Source: Hyphomicrobiales bacterium
GTDB taxonomy: Bacteria > Pseudomonadota > Alphaproteobacteria > Rhodobacterales > Rhodobacteraceae
DNA length: 6,879 nucleotides
Assembly (NCBI GenBank): GCA_003558415.1
Contig: PWLT01000422.1
Span: 1 to 6,879, forward strand
Reading direction: 5' to 3'
Below are positions 5,468-6,879 of this stretch, in pieces; position 1 is the stretch's first letter, and every line of letters begins with the position of its first letter. The position numbers and the translations under genes are program-made. Below the pieces are notes generated by a model that saw only the letters and a program-made list of their open reading frames with translations, made no database searches and had not been told where the DNA came from.

Positions 5468-6494
5468 AGGGGAAGACCGGGGCGAGCATCAGCCCTTCGG
5501 TTTCCCTCTCACCCAGCATCAGGTTCGCATTCTGTATCGCCTGCCCGGACGAGCCCTTGGTCAGATTGTCGATCGCGACCACCACGACCGCCCGCCCCGG
5601 CATACGATCCCCCACAACGCCAATATGCACGAAATTCGACCCGCGCACATGCCGCGTCGAGGGGAGTGCGCCAAAAGGAAGCACATGCAGGAAGGTTTCG
5701 TGATCATAACGTCGTGAGATCGCCGCGTGAACGGCCTGCGCATCGCCCTCGACATAGGCGGTGACCAGGATGCCGCGATTCATCGGGCTCAGATGCGGGG
5801 TGAACTGCACGCGCACCGGCCGCCCGGCGATGGCCGAGAACTCCTGATCGAACTCGCCCAGGTGGCGATGCGTGCCGCCCGCGGCATAGGGGTGGGTGCC
5901 CTCGGAGAGCTCGGCATGCAGGAGATTTTCCTTCAGCGCGCGCCCCGCCCCCGAAACGCCGGCCTTGAGATCGAGGATGATGCGCTCGGGGTCGATTACA
6001 CCCGCCTCCAGCAGCGGGCGGATCGCATATTGCCCGGCCGCTGCGTTGCATCCCGTGCCCGCGACCAGCCGCGCGGCGCGAATCTCATCGCGGTAGAACT
6101 CGGTGAGGCCATAGACCGCTTCGCGCTGAAGCTCGGGCGCGGCGTGCGGCTTGCCGTACCATGTCTCGTAATCGGCCGGATCGCGCAGCCGGAAATCGGC
6201 CGAGAGATCGACGATGCGCAGCGCGCGCGGCAGATCGGCGATCACCGCCTGGCTGGTGGCATGGGGAAGCGCGCAAAAGACCAGATCGATACCATTGAGA
6301 TCGACCTCCTCGATCCGCGACAGCACCGGCAGATCGAGCGTGGCGAGATGCGGGAACACCTCGGCCATGCGCATCCCCGCCTTGCGCTCGCCAGTCAGCG
6401 CCGCGATCTCCATCCCCGGATGGGTGGCGATCAGGCGCACGAGCTCGGCGCCGGTGTATCCGCTTGCACCCAGTACCGCGACCTTGTGGCTCAT
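5466..6494 (-). CDS. argC: N-acetyl-gamma-glutamyl-phosphate reductase ArgC
   Basis: ArgC catalyses the NADPH-dependent reduction of N-acetyl-glutamyl-5-phosphate to N-acetylglutamate 5-semialdehyde, the third step of arginine synthesis, in the cytoplasm. The 342-residue protein has the N-terminal nucleotide-binding motif GASGYTG (9-15), ALPHATSQ (75-82) and VDLSADFRL (95-103). The catalytic cysteine is C149 in VAGTGCNAA, and [12 protein letters not shown] (181-192), THRHLGEF (208-215, containing the expected catalytic His) and [12 protein letters not shown] (231-242) follow. The usual active-site string NPGCYPT is replaced by GTGCNAA, a variant I associate with Rhodobacterales ArgC and, in its GCNA part, with Thermus/archaeal LysY relatives; the rest is ArgC-like. 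AAAGGA lies 7 bases before the start. The gene follows pth by 66 bases and leads into ccmE. Confidence 0.96.
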   Translation of the reverse strand: MSHKVAVLGASGYTGAELVRLIATHPGMEIAALTGERKAGMRMAEVFPHLATLDLPVLSRIEEVDLNGIDLVFCALPHATSQAVIADLPRALRIVDLSADFRLRDPADYETWYGKPHAAPELQREAVYGLTEFYRDEIRAARLVAGTGCNAAAGQYAIRPLLEAGVIDPERIILDLKAGVSGAGRALKENLLHAELSEGTHPYAAGGTHRHLGEFDQEFSAIAGRPVRVQFTPHLSPMNRGILVTAYVEGDAQAVHAAISRRYDHETFLHVLPFGALPSTRHVRGSNFVHIGVVGDRMPGRAVVVVAIDNLTKGSSGQAIQNANLMLGERETEGLMLAPVFP

Positions 6495-6512
6495 GCGTCG
6501 ATCCTTTCGTTT

Positions 6513-6546
6513 CCGCGCCGGGTTGTGCCCCCCTGCCCCGGCGCGG
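6513..6546. other. Perfect 10-bp inverted repeat between pth and argC
   Basis: CCGCGCCGGG (6513-6522) pairs exactly with CCCGGCGCGG (6537-6546) around a 14-base loop. On the transcribed minus strand the stem is followed by AAACGAAAGG, not by a T-run, and ends 5 bases before the argC ribosome binding site (6507-6502). It could be a factor-dependent or weak terminator for pth, an mRNA-processing or stability element, or a structure near the argC initiation region. Confidence 0.5.
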
Positions 6547-6560
6547 TCAAGCCGGGCTGT

Positions 6561-6879
6561 TCAGCGGAAGCGGTCGATCAGCTTCTGCGGCGGGCTGCGC
6601 GTGTCAGCCTCTTTCTCTTGCGGCGCGGGTTCCGTGCCGGGTCGTTGCGCGCCCGCGCCGCCTGCTTGGTCTTCCTTGTGAACAGGTTCGTCGCGCGCGG
6701 GCGCTCGGTTGCGCGCCACGGCATTCATGAAGCGGGTGCTGTAACCTTCGGCCAGTGCCGGCGCCCCCTCCGAGATGCCGCGCAGCAGATCCTCTAGCCA
6801 GTCCTGATCGGCCTTGGCGAAATCATGCAGCACATAGGCCGCAACGAGATCCTTGCGGCCCGGATGGCCGATCCCCAGC
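6561..6879 (-). CDS. pth: Peptidyl-tRNA hydrolase, C-terminal part (5' end outside the window)
   Basis: Pth cleaves the ester bond of peptidyl-tRNAs that drop off the ribosome and frees the tRNA for reuse in the cytoplasm. The window holds the last 105 codons. The first residues, LGIGHPGRKDLVAAYVL, match the Pth C-terminal core motif (GIGHPG..K....YVL), followed by FAKADQDWLEDLL and a helix ending near FMNAVA. The catalytic His and Asn regions are upstream, outside the window. After the core, a tail of roughly 45 residues is rich in Pro, Ala, Glu, Arg and Lys and ends SPPQKLIDRFR; E. coli Pth lacks it, but such tails occur in related alphaproteobacteria as I recall. There is no start in the window, since the frame is open to its edge. 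It lies upstream of argC in the same orientation. Confidence 0.9.
   Translation of the reverse strand, partial: LGIGHPGRKDLVAAYVLHDFAKADQDWLEDLLRGISEGAPALAEGYSTRFMNAVARNRAPARDEPVHKEDQAGGAGAQRPGTEPAPQEKEADTRSPPQKLIDRFR

Noticed and set aside
2928..5717. A 929-codon open frame on the plus strand opposite ccmF, ccmE and part of argC
   Set aside because: It is antisense to three clearly recognised genes. Long antisense frames are expected where GC-rich codon bias removes stops. Its translation is rich in His, Arg, Gln and Gly and shows no family features.
5727..6797. A 356-codon plus-strand frame opposite argC and pth
   Set aside because: It is antisense to two recognised genes, crosses their intergenic gap, and shows no recognisable domain.
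1..6879. Search for tRNA genes, CRISPR repeats, insertion sequences, direct repeats or phage and defence genes
   Set aside because: Reading both strands showed no cloverleaf-like sequence, no spaced repeat array, no transposase or integrase-like protein and no terminal repeats; all the larger stretches are explained by housekeeping genes.

Overview
The window is GC-rich, with densely packed genes whose third codon positions are strongly G/C-biased. The gene content and protein style fit an alphaproteobacterium, most likely Rhodobacteraceae-like. The reasons are System I cytochrome c maturation genes (ccmE, ccmF, ccmH), an ArgC with a GTGCNA active-site motif, a peptidyl-tRNA hydrolase with a Pro/Ala/Glu-rich C-terminal tail, and a stand-alone BioY biotin transporter. 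This assignment rests on recalled family features, not on a search.

Layout from right to left on the minus strand: the 3' part of pth (cut by the window edge), argC, ccmE, ccmF, ccmH, and a PaaG-type crotonase-fold isomerase. These six genes all point the same way with gaps of -4 to about 93 bases, so they may form one long transcription unit. Spacing is tightest at argC/ccmE (9 bases, with the ccmE ribosome binding site overlapping the argC stop) and ccmF/ccmH (ATGA overlap). Two points could break or re-start the unit: a 10-bp perfect inverted repeat between pth and argC, and a promoter-like sequence directly before ccmF. The unit ends at a perfect 19-bp inverted repeat that also closes a convergent plus-strand gene for a short-chain dehydrogenase/reductase (SDR). 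The SDR is divergent from bioY, which occupies the left end on the minus strand. A short open frame downstream of bioY may be the start of one more minus-strand gene.

The genes work in several housekeeping routes. CcmE carries heme covalently, CcmF and CcmH pass it to apocytochromes c in the periplasm, ArgC performs the third step of arginine synthesis, Pth recycles peptidyl-tRNAs, and BioY imports biotin. The SDR and the PaaG-like protein have family-level assignments but unknown substrates.

I found no mobile element, CRISPR array, phage or defence gene, tRNA or rRNA, and nothing that I would call a previously undescribed system. The points worth a second look are active-site departures in the SDR, ArgC and BioY, the long terminator-like hairpin, and the possibility of leaderless or internally started transcripts.
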